Assembly (NCBI RefSeq): GCF_963259705.1
Contig: NC_081850.1
Span: 34,563,799 to 34,627,798, forward strand
Direction: 5' to 3'
DNA: 64,000 bases
From: Myotis daubentonii
Taxonomy: Eukaryota; Chordata; Mammalia; Chiroptera; Vespertilionidae
The notes below the pieces were generated by a model. The model was not told the origin of the DNA. It did not search any database and was given only the letters and a program-made list of their open reading frames with translations. Within the stretch, counting starts at the first letter, position 1; each line of letters opens with the position of its first letter. The position numbers were made by a program, and so were the translations under genes. Positions 11,501 to 26,400 of this stretch are shown here, in pieces.

Positions 11501-14500
11501 TAAGACGTCAGTTGAAATTCAACTAGAGTTAAGAGAATGTTGAATTATCATATAAATCAATAGATTATAAAAAAAAAAACTGTGCTGGAAAAATTCTATT
11601 TATATGCAGCCTTTTCAAATCCATTCCCCTATATTCCTATAGTAAATGCTCAATTAATGTTTGTTACATTGATTTGATATATGTTAAGATCAATTAATAG
11701 TATGTAAAATGAAATACATTACTCTGAGCATTCATTCATGCATTCACCATACATTCAGAGGTATTTACTTATATTCCACATGCAGTTTATTGAAAGCTGA
11801 TGACAGTTATAAAAAAATGGCTTATCTCTAATGTTAGCGATATACTTCTACAGAAGTGGGCTGAAGGAATTTATATCAGGCCAAGAGGCTCCTATGGACT
11901 GGTGCTGTGCAGGCTCCTTAAGAAACATTTCAGAACTTGTTAAAATAATCAATTCCAAAACCCGATTCCCAGGATTTTGTTGGGTTGACCTAGCATGAGT
12001 TTATCATTTGAAATTTATGGAAAGCTACCCAGATACTGACATACCTAATATGCTAAGTGTCCGGTCATCCCTTCAACAAAAGTGTAATATGCTAATGATA
12101 TGCTAAGGCTGCTCAGCTGCTCACTATGACATGCACTGACCACCAGGGGGCAGACAGTCGACTGGTCAACCAGTCACTATGACATGCATGGACCATCAGG
12201 CAGCAGATGCTCCAACTGGTAGATTAGCTTGCTGCTTGGGGTCCTGCCAATTGGGACTGAGCGAGATGGGCCAGACATGCCCTGGGGCCCTCCCATGGTC
12301 CCTCAGTCTGGCCAACTTCCCATGTCCCTCCCCAGCCCCGATTGTGCACCGGTGGGGTCCCTCGGCCTGGCCAGTGCCCTCTTGCAATCTGGAACCCCTC
12401 GGGGGATGTCAGAGAGCCAGTTTCGGCCTGATCCCACAGGCCAGGCCGAGGGACCCCACTGGTGCATGAATTTGTGCACCGGGCCTCTAGTAATATCTAT
12501 AACTGTTTCTTCCAAGCAGAATCAGTTACCACAGATATTTGTTTAGCCTATTTTTAATGTTCCTATTCTTGACTTCCTGTTAAACTCCATCTTCCTCTGG
12601 GAAGACCCAACCCTCTGAGGTGATGGCAGGGATAGGTTTTTTTTTCTTAGAGCATCAGGAATATGAACATCTAGCTTTCCGCAGTTCAATATTTGTGATT
12701 TCCGGGAATTCCTTCAAAGTACCAATGCAATGCCAGACAATACACTGTTCTATCACATGATTTAGTAGTTAAAGCAGGAAAAGCTAAAGTTAGCACTACC
12801 TGGAAGCTGTCTCATATTTAGCTCTCACTAATACTGCTCTTGTACACAAACCATACTCCTGTGCTTCTTGATGTCATTCTCTACGGCACAGACCCCTACC
12901 AAATGTATCCCCATACCTTTCTCTGAGGAAGTACAACATAACATTCTGGCTTTTAAAGAGCCTATCGACGGAGTAACCAAGAATGGATACACGTAGTGCA
13001 TCTTTGCCTGATCCATTTAATCCACTATTTACCTTGCTACCCTTAATTTTATGATTAGAATAAAAACACTAATTTCTCAGTTCTATTTTCTTTTTTTTTC
13101 TTCTTTACGTCTCCTATATAAGTTTTGTATTTAAGTACTGATCTGCAACATTTCTCCAGAATTTACCAGTTAATTTTCTTTTTCCCCATAAGCTAATATT
13201 GATGCATTTTTCATCTCCTGTGTAATACACTGTACATATAATCAATGCTTCCCACTCAGTATCATTATTATTATGTATAATCATGCATTAATTATAATGA
13301 ATTATGATTTTGAGTGCTTGTTAAAAATATAATCTCTCTTTCCCTTAGGAACGTTCATGTCTACATTTTTCTGAGGGAGCAGATAATTTTACTTGTAAGC
13401 TTTCAGGCTTGCTAAGTACTGTGTGCAAGAAGGTTGTGAGATAGCATCCATTCTCTGAAAACTCACAGACTGAGAAAAATATGTCATTTCCTTTTATGGT
13501 GAAATTCCACTTGTCCTTGATATTTGTGCCCATTAAGCACTTGTGAAGGACAAAGGAAATTTGATGAAGCATAGCTTGGCAAAATCTCATAATTACTCAC
13601 TAATCCAATGTTAAAATTTAATATATTGAATTCTATAGGAAACATTTCCATTTTCTCTTCTTCAGAGTAAATAATTCAAATCCCTTTAACCACTTTTGTT
13701 TACTAACTCCATGAATGCCATACTTAATTAACTTAAATGAAGAAACATGGTTAAGCAATTTTAGCCTATTTTATATAAAATATAAAATTTCATAGCTGAT
13801 AAAAGGAGGGTAAAATGACACCTGAGATGGCTCAGTGAGGACAGGAAACTTTGTTAAATTTATTTACTAAGGATACAATCATTCAAATTTTCTAGACAGA
13901 TTGAATGGTTAGCAACTTCCCCACAGAAGTACTCAAAGTATTTGCCTCAGAAAGATTTTTTGCCTGGCTAAGATAATTTTTAAGGAGGAAAATAAATGAA
14001 AAAATTCTATTTTTCATAAACAGCATTTCTAGAACATCACATTACTATCCCTTCTGCCACTTCTTGGTATGAACCAATTGAAAAGTACTTTCCAGTGGTT
14101 TTTCCATTAAATAAAAGAACATGTTTGAGTTCTTTTATATCATTAGAAAAATAGCAACCAACATTTTGGTGATGTGGAATCATCACTAAAGTGATAATAA
14201 GGATGAAGTATTGTACCCTTTTTTCACTCTGTTCATCTTCTGACTTTATTTTTGTCATATAAGAAATAAATATAAATATCATTATGAATGACTTTGCAAT
14301 TTTTCTTTGAAGTTTCATTTATCTAACTTATAATTAATAACATTCAAGATTAAATCATTCTTTAAGGCAACTAAAGCATTACTTTGTATGATGTTTCACC
14401 AGGTCCATTCATTCTATATCTGTTATCAGAATGCAGCCATCTTTGAGTATATCCTGTTCATTTATTATGGACATTGTTAGTCACAATAATTCATATTAAT

Positions 14501-17241
14501 GATCCACTTGCATTATGGTATTAATGTTAAGAGTCAAATGTCTGGAGGTGGTTTTGTTTATAAGTATAGTTAGAAATGAAGGGGAAAAAAGAATGGAAGG
14601 ACAGACATCCTAAAGTGAATGATGGTATCTCTAAGACATAAATCTCATTTTTTTCTTAGTTTTTCTAAATTTATGAAATAAAATAAGTTAAATCTTAAAA
14701 AAAATGGAAAAAGAAAAATTAGAGTTGATGCTTCTTTTCTAAAAATATATTTTTATTTATTTCAAAGATAAAGGGAGAGGGAGAGAGAGATAGAAACATC
14801 AGTGATGAGAGAGAATCATTGATTAGCTGCCTCCTGCACGCCCCCTGCTAGGCTGATGCTCTAGCCACTGAGCCAAACCAGCTAGGGCTGATGCTTATTT
14901 CTTATTTTGTATTTGTTTATCCTAGCAGGGTTGCCCAGTTTTTAATATATTTTTTATGTCTTCCAAGCAGGCTTTCCTTCTTGACCATGCTACTGAAACA
15001 CTTTTTTTTAATTTCTTAGCAGTATGCAAAGTTCATGAGTTTCTATTACTAGGACCTAAAGATAAATACAGAACTGTAGGTGACTTTAGGGTTTCTTTTT
15101 CTTAATTTGGTAAATTAGGCTTATAGATGGATTCTTGGCATGTATTTTGCTGCAAGCTGATACTTAGGGTTTTTCTGTTTGCAAATATGGAGAAGAGTTA
15201 AGGGAGACACGTGTTGAGATGCATGGGAGGCTTTCGAAGATATGGTAGAGTTGATAGGCTGATTCATATTTTAGAGATATTAATAAATTGAAAGCCATTC
15301 ATCAACATTTCTGAGGCCCTACCTCCTAGATCTTTGTTTAGATTAAAATCCCAACATATTTAAAGAGTTTCTACCTTGACCCATTGGCCATTAAAAGTTA
15401 TATTCAAATCATTAAAACTATAACCAGGAACATCTTTGCCGTTGGTGTCCAAAGAAATGCCTCAAAACTCTTTCTTAGGTAGATTTCTGAATTTTCAAAA
15501 ATGGGTCTTCCTAGCCCCTCCCCCTTTTTCTTTTCACAATTGAGAAACTTTCTTCACTTTAGCTTTATGAGACTGTCAAGGGAAAAGAATCCTATCCAAC
15601 TATCATGAAACATTAAAGAAGACAGGATAAAATTGAATGCCTTGGGAGTTTTGTGCAGTACAAACAAGCAAGGAATAATTTGGTTTATTTGTTTTTTCCC
15701 ATCTAATATTTTTAGGTACAAGCCTATGCAGAAAGTGGATGGGGTTGCAGATGGTTTCACAGGAAGTGGTCAACAGACAGGCACATCTGTTGAGCAAACT
15801 GTAATTGCCCAAAGTCAACATCATCAACAGTTTTTAGGTATGTTAAGGTGTAATGCATATTAGTTGCTTTTAGGATTTTGAAGACAAGAGAACAATAGTA
15901 GTGTTTTCTTCAAGTGAGATTTCTATTATAGATGTTAACCAAATGGAAAGACTTTTTTGTGTGCTGAAACTACGCACATTGTATGACATTTCCAGTTCAT
16001 TTCTATTTTCTCATGTTCACTAAAGCTTATTTTTAAAACTCTTGAGCTATGTAGGACTTCTAAATGTATATAAATTAAAGGCTATTTGCTGTGAAATTGT
16101 TTTTCAAAATTTGTATTAATTGGGCTTTTTTTTTTAAAATCAAAATTGTGTTGTGTGTTTCTTATATTTCAGTAGCAACTTAAGTTCCAAAAAGAATTAT
16201 TTTCTATGTATAAAGTTACATGTGCATACAGCCTCAGATTAGAATAAAAGTTGTTATAAGCTTTTAAAAAGTAATTTATTCTTTTAACTAGATCACAACA
16301 CTTCATATTTTTAAAAAAATCATAGATGATATACATGTTTCTCTTTATTTAAAGAGTTAGGAAGTGGAACTTGATCATTTTGCATCTTCTTGTCATAGCC
16401 AAAGGTGCAAAAATGGCACTTTAATTTAATTGAAAACTCTTGTAGTGATGAACATGCATAATTTCTGTACAGCAGACCAAACAAGATGAGTAGAAGCTGT
16501 CAGAGAGTGTGTGTGTGTATGTGTCTGTATGTGTTTCTGTGTCTATGTGCACTTTCTGAGAAAGACAAGTTGGAGAAGTTGAAAATATTATGGCATCATT
16601 TCCCAAACTAAAATTCTTAGGTATATTCTTATGGGCCTTTGAGCTCTCAAGAAGAATATTTTATTTCATCTTTTTATTTCAACTATTATCTTTAAAAAAA
16701 TAAAAGCATATTCTGGATTACCTAGAAGACAAGAAGGAATACTGTTCTGCAATTTTAGTTTCCACCTTTGTATTTGAATTTATGATAAGGCAGACTCCAA
16801 AGTGTATTGCATTAATAAGAGCTTTGAGAAAAGAACAGAGACTTACTATGTAAATTACGCCTTCATCCCAAGGGAAGGCTAAATGCTGTCCCAGTGCTCA
16901 GTGTGGAGGAACATTTCACAGCCCATCTGAATATAGAAAAGTGTAATGGGAGGTCCAGCCACCAGGAAATACCTGCTGGTATAAGCGTGTCAAACTCAGA
17001 AGTTCCTGTGCCACAGCAGTCAGTACCTCAATCATGTTCCATACAGGACAACAGCATCATCCATCACATCAAGTTAATGTTGTTGAGTTTAATGTTATTC
17101 TTGTAGTTTTCGTTGTCTTTATTTTGTAGGTTTGTGGTTTATAATTATATAGGAAGTTGGAGCATAATGAGTTTAAAGCTAGATTTTTTACATGCTTAAG
17201 TAACATAATAGTAAAAGTAACCAAAATTGATTCTGGCAACT

Positions 17242-17292
<51 letters not shown>

Positions 17293-17367
17293 TGTATGTA
17301 TATGTATGTATGTATGTATATGTGTATATGTATGTATGTATGTGTATATATACATATATATACACAT

Positions 17368-17401
<34 letters not shown>

Positions 17402-20400
17402 GCCTTATATTAAAAGACACTATGATGGGATATAGTAATAGTGAAAATTTAGTTTCTCCAAAATTTTTATGTTCCCTCTATTCTTCTGAGCTGACGATGT
17501 TGCCAAGTTTTGCTTGCTAGTGGCAATATAAAAAATCCTTGCTCTTTGGGCCTCTGATCTTTTATTTATTTATTTTTCCTTTTTAGTTTTCTTAAACTTT
17601 CCTTCATTAATCTGTAATTAGCACCATCCACAAAGCTTTATTCTGTTGTGTTGTCCTGGTAACAGATGCATCTCGAGCACTCCCAGAGTTTGGAGAAGTT
17701 GAAATCTCTTCTCTGCCAGATGGTACTACCTTTGAGGATATCAAGTCACTGCAGAGTCTTTATCGAGAGCACTGTGAGGTAAATCTTTTCAGACATAGTA
17801 CAACCCCCTGCTGAGTTGTGCTAGCCAACTTACCAAAACAAAGTAACCAGACTTATTCCTAAGAGACATATAAGTTAGTTGATATTTCTTTAAGCACCTA
17901 TAAGTTAATTTATCTTCTTATCTCAGAGCAGAAAGGTGAGGACTATAGGAAAGGGAGAATGAATTTTACTGTCCATTTTCTTAGCCTATTCTAATGAATC
18001 CTTTGATGCATTCTACTTCGAGGTTTTTATCCTAGAAAACAGGTTTACATATGGATGAAGAAATAAGTGCACAAGGGAACTAATTTACTGTATTATTGTT
18101 TCCAATGCAAAAGGTTGGTTATAACTTCAATATCTAGTAGGGAACTAAATAAATAAAATATAGTATAATCTATAAAGTGAAATATTATGCAGCTATTAAA
18201 AAGAATAGGCAAGTCTAAATGCACTAATATAGAACAAACGTAGAACTTATTTTCAAAGACAAAAAGCAAGATGCAAAGCAGTGTGTATAGCATACTATCA
18301 TTTGAATAAAAAACAGCATGTATATACATCTCTCCAGAAGAATAAACATGAAAATGTTAATGGTGTTGATTTTGTAAAGGAAATTGGGTGACTGGGTGGC
18401 AGGAGAAAGAGCCCTAATTTTTCAATGCATCTTTTTTACCTTTTGAATTTTACACCATTTTCTATCAAAAATATTTTCTGTAAATGTTTAATAAAGCACT
18501 TCCAGGGATCATGGAGGCTCCAGTTTTGTTTTTGTGGTAATTAAAGTTCCTCTTGGTATTTTGCATCCCTACTCCTGCCCCTTTCTGAATATCCCTCCTC
18601 AGAAGTGGCTACATGGTCTCCAGGAGGGGAACTCTCTCCAAGGCATGACACGTACCTGCAGCTCACTTAGTACCGAGGGAATGATGGATTACAAGAAGAG
18701 TTTTCATAAGTGCCTTTCCTTTTGAAAGAGGAGTCTGTTTAGAATTTAGGTAGCTTTATTCCAGGGCTATCTATGATCTACTTATAAGTAAAAGATAATC
18801 CTTTAGATTTCACGGGCTGTCCTCCTGACTGCTGACAAAGCAGTATAGTGAGGAGTCTCAGTTCATAGCATTCACAGATTTTTCATTCTCCAGGAATAAG
18901 AACTGCTTGAATAAATCTGAGTGCTTGTCAAGGGTGCTAGATTATTAACAACCAAGGGCAAGCTCTCTCATTATTAACAAGCCATGTACCACATTGTTTT
19001 CAGCATATCCTGCCAGTCTGTTCCCAACATGTCTTGCAATGATAAAAGACACTTAATATATGTTTCTCTTTGACTACTGCTTTTCCTAGTATTAGAGAAT
19101 TTTTGGATGATACTTGTATATCTAGGGAAAATTTCTTTTTACATGTATATCATATATATGAAGATTCTCTAACCATTTTCTTATTTCTCTGTACTCTGAA
19201 CCTTGCTTTAAGCAAACCAGTCTACACAAATATAATTTGTATTTCTTTAAGTTTCTCATACTTATTCAAAGTATAAGTTGGAGCAATATTATTTACATTA
19301 CTAAAGAATATATAGTAAGATTATTCTAAGTGAAAACCTCCCCCAATAAAATGAAAATATTCTTTGGGTTACAAAATTTTCATCAACATTTCTATTTGTA
19401 GGATAACTCTATATGAAGAGAGATAGACATGTATGATGATTAATATGTGTGCAGTCTATAGAATGAGCCCAATTTATTTCAGAGTTACCAGAATTCATGC
19501 CATCTCCCATGGAGCATAGGAGCAAATATGAAAAAAAAATTCTATTTTTTTTCTGTGAAAATTCCGAACTTTTGAAGTACAGACACATGAGTCATTTGCT
19601 CCAAGCCAATATAACATGGACTATTTTAAAATATATTTGATATGTATTTTAATATGAACATATTTGAAAATGGGTGATTGGACAAAGGATACGTGTTTTA
19701 TTCATTTGTAAAACTGCCTCAAGAGGCTACTGCGAAGAATGTCCTTTTTGAAGGCATTTGAGATTGACTTAAGAGTCACTAAATTTAAGATGCACTGAAT
19801 TACTTGCTTTATTTTATATCGTGTTTACTACAGTTTATGTTTTAAAGAAAGCTTAACATACCTATTTTGCCTATCATTTAGAATTCTCATGATTTGTTTA
19901 TCAAAGATATTGTGTAAGTATCACTAGTTTTAGGTAAGGAACAAGTATAATTTTCTACATAATGTGCTACAACACTATTTTTTTTCTTTTAACATACACA
20001 TAGTGTTCTTACAGCAATCTCATGGATATAAATATGGAAGGTATTATGTGAGATATTAATAGCTGTTTCATTAATAGAACTCTCTTGCAATGTGCCTAAG
20101 CTGCAGTTGAGAAAGCAGCTATGATTCTACCTGCCTCTGAGAGGGAGGAGGGACATCTGTACGCCCTTTATTGGCAGGGCTTGCACTTGCGTTTTTATTA
20201 TTGCTGATATAAAAGGGTGAAGAAGAGTACGCTAACCTTTTGAATTTTATACCATTTTCTGATTTGCCCCCTTTCCTCCATTTTCATTCCTGACTACTTG
20301 GAGCTTTTCCTACTAGTTCCCAGAATATGTCCCAAACAGATTTTGCTTAATATTTGAATTGTTTTCAGAGTTTTTTGTGTAGATCATCATTTATTCTCTG

Positions 20401-23400
20401 TATCATACATAAGGTCAATCTACACAGGTAGCACAGCCTTCAGAATTATAACATTATATTTTTTTCTTTTTGCCTGAAATCCTTAGATTGACTCCCAGTT
20501 TTCCTCTGTTGTCGCTTAGCTTATGTGCATTTTGTAGATCTTGACTGGGCAGCTGTCCTTATTCTCAATGCCGAGGACATTAAACACACTATATTGACAA
20601 CTTCTATCTTTTATGCTCAAAATAATCACAGAATCATGTGTTCTTTGCACAAGTTATTCTTTTATGACTGCTTTTATCTGAAGGTGAATTTATAAACTAA
20701 TTTCAAGGGCAGGGCAAAACTAAATATGATCATCAGAAGTTAATGGAAGTGGCAAATTTTACCATCCTCAAAATAAAATTAATCTCCTAGAGCTGGATAA
20801 TGGCTCTAGGAGGTAAAATTAAGGAGAAGGTAAAGCCCCTGACGCCAGATTAGAGAAGGGGATGTTCTTAAAGCTGCTCTCAAAAGGGCATGCGCAGAAT
20901 AGGATTGAATGGGAGGCATTGCGTGACCAAAGAGAGGTGCTGGCTGTACTCTCCTTCTGCCCGGCAGGCGATCATCTGAAGGCCTTCCTGACTTGACTGT
21001 AGTTTGTGACCCAGCCTCTGCATAGCTGGGAACACTTTGGGACTCATGGTCAGGAGCCTTCGACAGAGCTACTTTTAGCCCTAGCTCTGTCTGCCACACG
21101 CAAGCACCCCCACACCCTTCACTTCGGCCTCTTTGATGGCCAGGGGACACAGTCAGCTCAGTGAGGACTGACGTGAATTGAATCTATGTTTTGTGCCCTT
21201 CGCTCTGAGAATATGAAGAATGGCAGCAACCCTGGAGGCAGAGGGAATCAGTGGGTAGAAAAAAATGAAAGAAAAGTAAGAGAAGAAAATGGAGAAGAGG
21301 GACGAAAGCATGGGGGAGGAAAGAGGTGAAAGTAAGAGTGAGATATGAGGCCATTATGGGAGGGTTATCAGTCATCCTGCCTAATCTCTTAAGAGTTGTT
21401 TTTCCCCTTAGCTAATCTCTTTCGTTTCCCTACTTCCATTGGCCCAATTTAGTCCAGTTTTACCATGTTATGAACCCAAAGGTATTTTTACCATTTAAAT
21501 CCCTTTACATTATGTTCTCCTCTCACCTCCACATAAGAAATATTGTAAGGTATACCAATAACCATTTTGTTTCTTAGGCAATATTGGACGTTGTTGTGAA
21601 TCTTCAGTTTAGCCTGATAGAAAAATTGTGGCAAACATTCTGGCGCTATTCTCCCTCTACTCCAACTGACGGCACTACCATTACTGAATCAAGGTCAGAA
21701 TCAATAAACTTTCCAGTTCATTTTCATGGCTAAGTAGATGTCACAGTTAATAAATTAGAGCTATGTATACCAGTTGTGAACCCTACCTGATAACATTAAA
21801 TGAATGGATTGAAATAAGCCACAAACTGCTCTCTGGAGGTTTCAACGTGTGTACAGTAGCTCCCATTTTATTGCATTGGGGGGCTGTGGTAGAGCTATTT
21901 CATCTTCATGGATTTTAGTATCATATATGCCTTTCATACCGTCAGAAAGTATTAACGTGCATAGGCAGCTCTGGGGGAATGTTATATATATCCAGCCGTA
22001 TGGCACCAGTGCAATGGTGGTATAGTTCTAACCTCAGTAATATTTGATAAACTAAAACGATTTTTAAAGTCCATTTTCTTTTTTATCCTCATTTGCCATC
22101 TATTCATTTGCTACATTTATTCACCCCAGCAATCTGAGTGAAATAGAAAGTCGACTTCCGAAAGCAAAGCTGATAACTCTGTGCAAACATGAGTCTATCC
22201 TGAAATGGATGTGTAACTGTGACCATGGGATGTACCAGGCTTTGGTGGAGATTCTCATCCCCGACGTCCTTAGACCTATTCCTAGTAAGTTAAATGCAGA
22301 CAAGTACGGATGCTTTTGTTCTCATACATGCCACCCAGGAAGTTTTGGGAAGTGACATTGCAATCTAGAGGGATTCTAATTGCATTTAGATTTGCCACAT
22401 AGAAAACATGCAACACAGAATATTGCCTGAAAGCAGCCTAGAGCAGAACTGTAGTAAAAGAGGAACAATGATCTGGTTTTCAATCTTTAGTAGTTTTCTT
22501 TTTCAAAGAAAAGCTAACCTATGGATGTGACAGCCCAATGACTAATTGCAAGAACACTCCCAGGCCAGTCAAGCACGTACAAATTATTCTATCCAAGGAC
22601 ACAGTTTCCTCCCTAAAGCCAAAATTTTTGAAACCTGTAATTGCTAGGCCAGCTTCTTTCATGGTTGCTTTTGATTTGAAATGAATTTATCTTGGTTTCT
22701 ACTGAAGTTGAATTCTTTTATAAAAAGCATTTACTTTGTCACCTACATCATGTTCTGAACTACAAATGCAGTTTCCATTTAACAGCAATGATTAACTGGC
22801 ATTTTGAGAGAAAAATCTATGTTACTACGCAAGCATTTTAGTCCCACCATGAAGCAAACAGGAATTACATAGATAAGTTGGATTAAGTGATGCTTGCTTT
22901 TTACACTACCTTGCAGCAAACAAAGCTATTTTCTGCAAGTGTCAATATAAATGGCACTATGGATACTTGTGTTAGCGGCAATTGGAATGATTTTACACTT
23001 ACATCTTCATGAGCACATACTAGTGACCTTAACTTTTAAAGACTGGGGACAGAAGTTCCACTCTAAAGTGACATTAGTAAGGTAAAAGCAGTCTTTCCGC
23101 TTGTGAAATGGGCGACCGTGTACTTCAAGTACACCATTCACAGGTGATTTGTATTAAGTTTTTCCAGACAATATTTAGAATTGAATAGAACAAAAGGTGA
23201 AGAATGAACATTTGTATACTTATACTTGCTTTTTTTCTAAATATGATAGGTAACAGTGGAGGATATGAGTTACTTCATATGTTCCTCACCACCTGAAAAT
23301 GCATGCGTAGACACACATTTGCATACAGTATCAGTGAACATACATACATTTGTATAGAAATTTATTTTTTTTTAAATCCAACTGCCATTGTCTCACATTT

Positions 23401-26400
23401 TTATCAGTTGCTAATGTTTTCTACTCTATCTGCACTATGTTCCTAAGCATTGATTAAAAATAATGTTGTCATGGAAAATATCAGTGTGTAAATTCTCTAC
23501 TGATTTATGTTTCAGAATCTGATTTTCCTTGTTTTCATCTCCTCCCTGTGCTCTGAGTTATAATCTCTCGAGATGTTTAAGAGAAGTAGCATAGGTAGCC
23601 CATTAGACATCTTCCCACCCACATATAATTTCTCTCATGAGATATAAGAAGAGATGTCAGTGAGCACTTTCTTTTTTGAGGCAAATCAACAACATCAATA
23701 TTCATGAAATAACTCTAAAATCTTAAATTTCCATGTTAGCCTCACAAGACTTTAACTTATAAATTCCAGTTTCCTAACTTAAATCATGCATCAGTTTTAG
23801 TTAACTGTAAGCCCCACCATTTAAATACAGAATACATTTGACCTTTGTTTTTAAATTGTGATTTAAAAACCAGTTTATTCTGTCAAGTACTTTGTCTCTA
23901 CATTCAGCAGACAACTCAACCTCAGGAATTTTACGTAAGTATAGTTTCATAGTTTCTCTGAAATTACAAGATACGTTAATGTGCCAAGTAAATTTGGAAA
24001 TTTAATTCCCATTCTATAACAAAACCTAAAAAAAAGCTTAAAATAGAGTTTAGATGGCTATCTGCTGATTGTATGCATCTTAATATTAATCATGAGTGGG
24101 TTGAAACAAGTTGCTTTGCAATAGATTTTAAATTTCAACATCCATTCATGAGAACAGTTGTCAAAGTTAATGTGCACAATTTGATCTGACAGGAACCATA
24201 GAGAGAGAAAACGTAACTTTATTTTAAAAATTGTTATTTTGTTGCTACTAGTACTTCACTCTACCACTTACTGTACAGATGGGATTCCTTTTTTTAGCCC
24301 AAAAGTAGTCTGCATCTCATACTAATTTAAAGTCAGCTTGAAGCTACTATATTCTAAAATACATTTATCTGAAAATGAAGAAAAAGTTAAGTGCAAAGAA
24401 TTGTATAAGAACTCAACTGGTAATACTTAAATGTACAATTTTTAGGTCTATTTAAAGATGGCCAAAATGTCATTTAGTACAAAAAAAGTAAAAACTAAAA
24501 ATCATCTGATATACAAATATATCTTTTTATTTTATAATCTCCCTCACATCAGATTTGTCTAGGTAAAACTCATTAATGTTTTAAAGTAACTTTTCCTGGG
24601 TCTTGGTTTTTTTAGAATAAATAATTGTTACATATTAATTTTAGAAAACTGCCAAATACAGATAGCCAAATTGAATCTTGCAAAAACTTTTACTGAGTTT
24701 CAAAAAGCGTCGTTAATTTTCACTCTTTTTCATGTCCATTCATGCCTGTCCTTCATGATTCTAGTACATAATGCAGCAGGAAAATACTTTTCTGTCTTTT
24801 TTTTTTTTTTTTTTTTTTTTTTGGCTAAAGTGGGAAGCTTTGGAAATTTCAAGAGATTAGTTCTCAAATTTCCAACTCAGTGTTTCCAACAGATTATTCT
24901 CATGGTCTGCATCATGGTCTGCACTTCTCAAGTGTTTTTGCTAATAAAAAATTAGCCATTTCAGTTTCTCTGTTGTCATTTGACCAGTTAAGTAAGTCAT
25001 TGTCTAAAGATAGTTGTTTTTAGTATTGGATTAGTAATATTTATATCATTTGCAAGTAACTTAAGTAATTGTCTAACTGCGCTTTAACAAAAGTAATAGA
25101 GAAGCATGAAAGATTCATTTGAGCACAAAGAGAAAAGCCGAGAAACTTAATCTCATCATTAATATTAATATTTTGGGAAGCCTTGGACAAACATGTAACT
25201 TCTCTGTTTCTTACAGTATTACTGGTTGTAATACCTACCCATACAATAGGGAACCCACAAAGACTTAACTGTGAATGCCTCAAATATTTAGTAAGTGTCT
25301 AAAGCTGCTCCCTCCACTTTGGCACAGATGAAGGGAAATGCTATTGACTGAATTACTTGTTGAACAAGAGAAGAATTCAGTCTTCTCTTATGCAGCAATC
25401 TCAGTAAACATATCCCTTCTTGTAAAATAGTCACCCCTGATAATTGAAGATGCTTCCAATCGCTTTATGGCCACCATGAAAAGCCACTCTCATGGAACCT
25501 ACCCCTATTTCAGGTTTTAACAGATGTGTGAAAAGTATGGACTGGACTAATTTAGGAATATCTTAAGAATATTGGTCTTTGTGACAGTAATTTTATCACA
25601 CTGATCTTTTATCTCTACCTGCCAAGTGAAATGGAGAATAGTTATCCAAAATTTCAAGTTAGGCCATGTGAATTTTTACCTTATTTTTCAACAAGAGTGA
25701 GAGAAAACTACTCTAGCTGGCATGTTCTAATGTAAATAGAGGCTTAGAAAAAGAGAGAAGCTTTGCATGATCCTCTTTTTAACTAAAAAAAAAAAAAGGA
25801 AAATAGGTTAAGAACTTGAAAAATCAAGATGAAGAACTTGTAAAGGAAAAAAGCTTTGAGCACAGAGCTGTAAATAAAAAGTATTTGTCTAAGATAGAAA
25901 ATTCACAACTGGTATATGTTGTTATAAGTAAAAATGTTTGAATGTTTTCATTTCCCAACCAAGTAGCATTAGTACCTGTGAACAAAATCGCTTTGCAAGG
26001 AAAAACAAAGCCCCCAAAATATAATTCTCAAGCTCTTTCAAGGTTAGGAATAATGTTAAATAAAGGCTCATCAGTGAAGACAATATAAGTTCTGTGCTAT
26101 TTCATGTGTCGTGTATGTATGTTTTCCCTTAATCTAGCTTACAGATTAATGTTCTTTTGAATCTTTTTCATTTTGCCTTTATTCTTTGACATTTAGGTGC
26201 CTTGACCCAAGCCATTCGAAATTTTGCAAAAAGCCTTGAAGGTTGGCTTTCCAATGCCATGAACAATATTCCACAGAGAATGATACAAACCAAGGTATAC
26301 TTTTATATCTTTGCATATTCTTTTGTGTTTAGGAAATTATTCTGGACTATGAGTTTTATATGTGCCCTATGAAATAGCACTATGTAAAATGTTGATAATA

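Larger units (their letters stand above)
2598..15715. other. RFX3: RFX3 intron, 13.1 kb
   Basis: It holds a TGGA microsatellite, an L2 piece, the three-Helitron array, an unnamed ancient repeat, MIR, a second Helitron locus and a short Ves SINE, each listed separately. The remaining stretches (about 4,350-5,500, 7,430-8,580, 9,900-12,040 and 12,500-14,740) are unremarkable AT-rich intron in which I see nothing definite. Confidence 0.85.

Noticed and set aside
17069..17520. Tyr/Ile-rich frames on both strands
   Set aside because: Translations of the TA/TATG microsatellite.
20806..21150. 114-codon minus-strand frame in a moderately GC-rich stretch, possibly an LTR
   Set aside because: No protein match, and I could not find paired LTR ends, a primer site or a target duplication.
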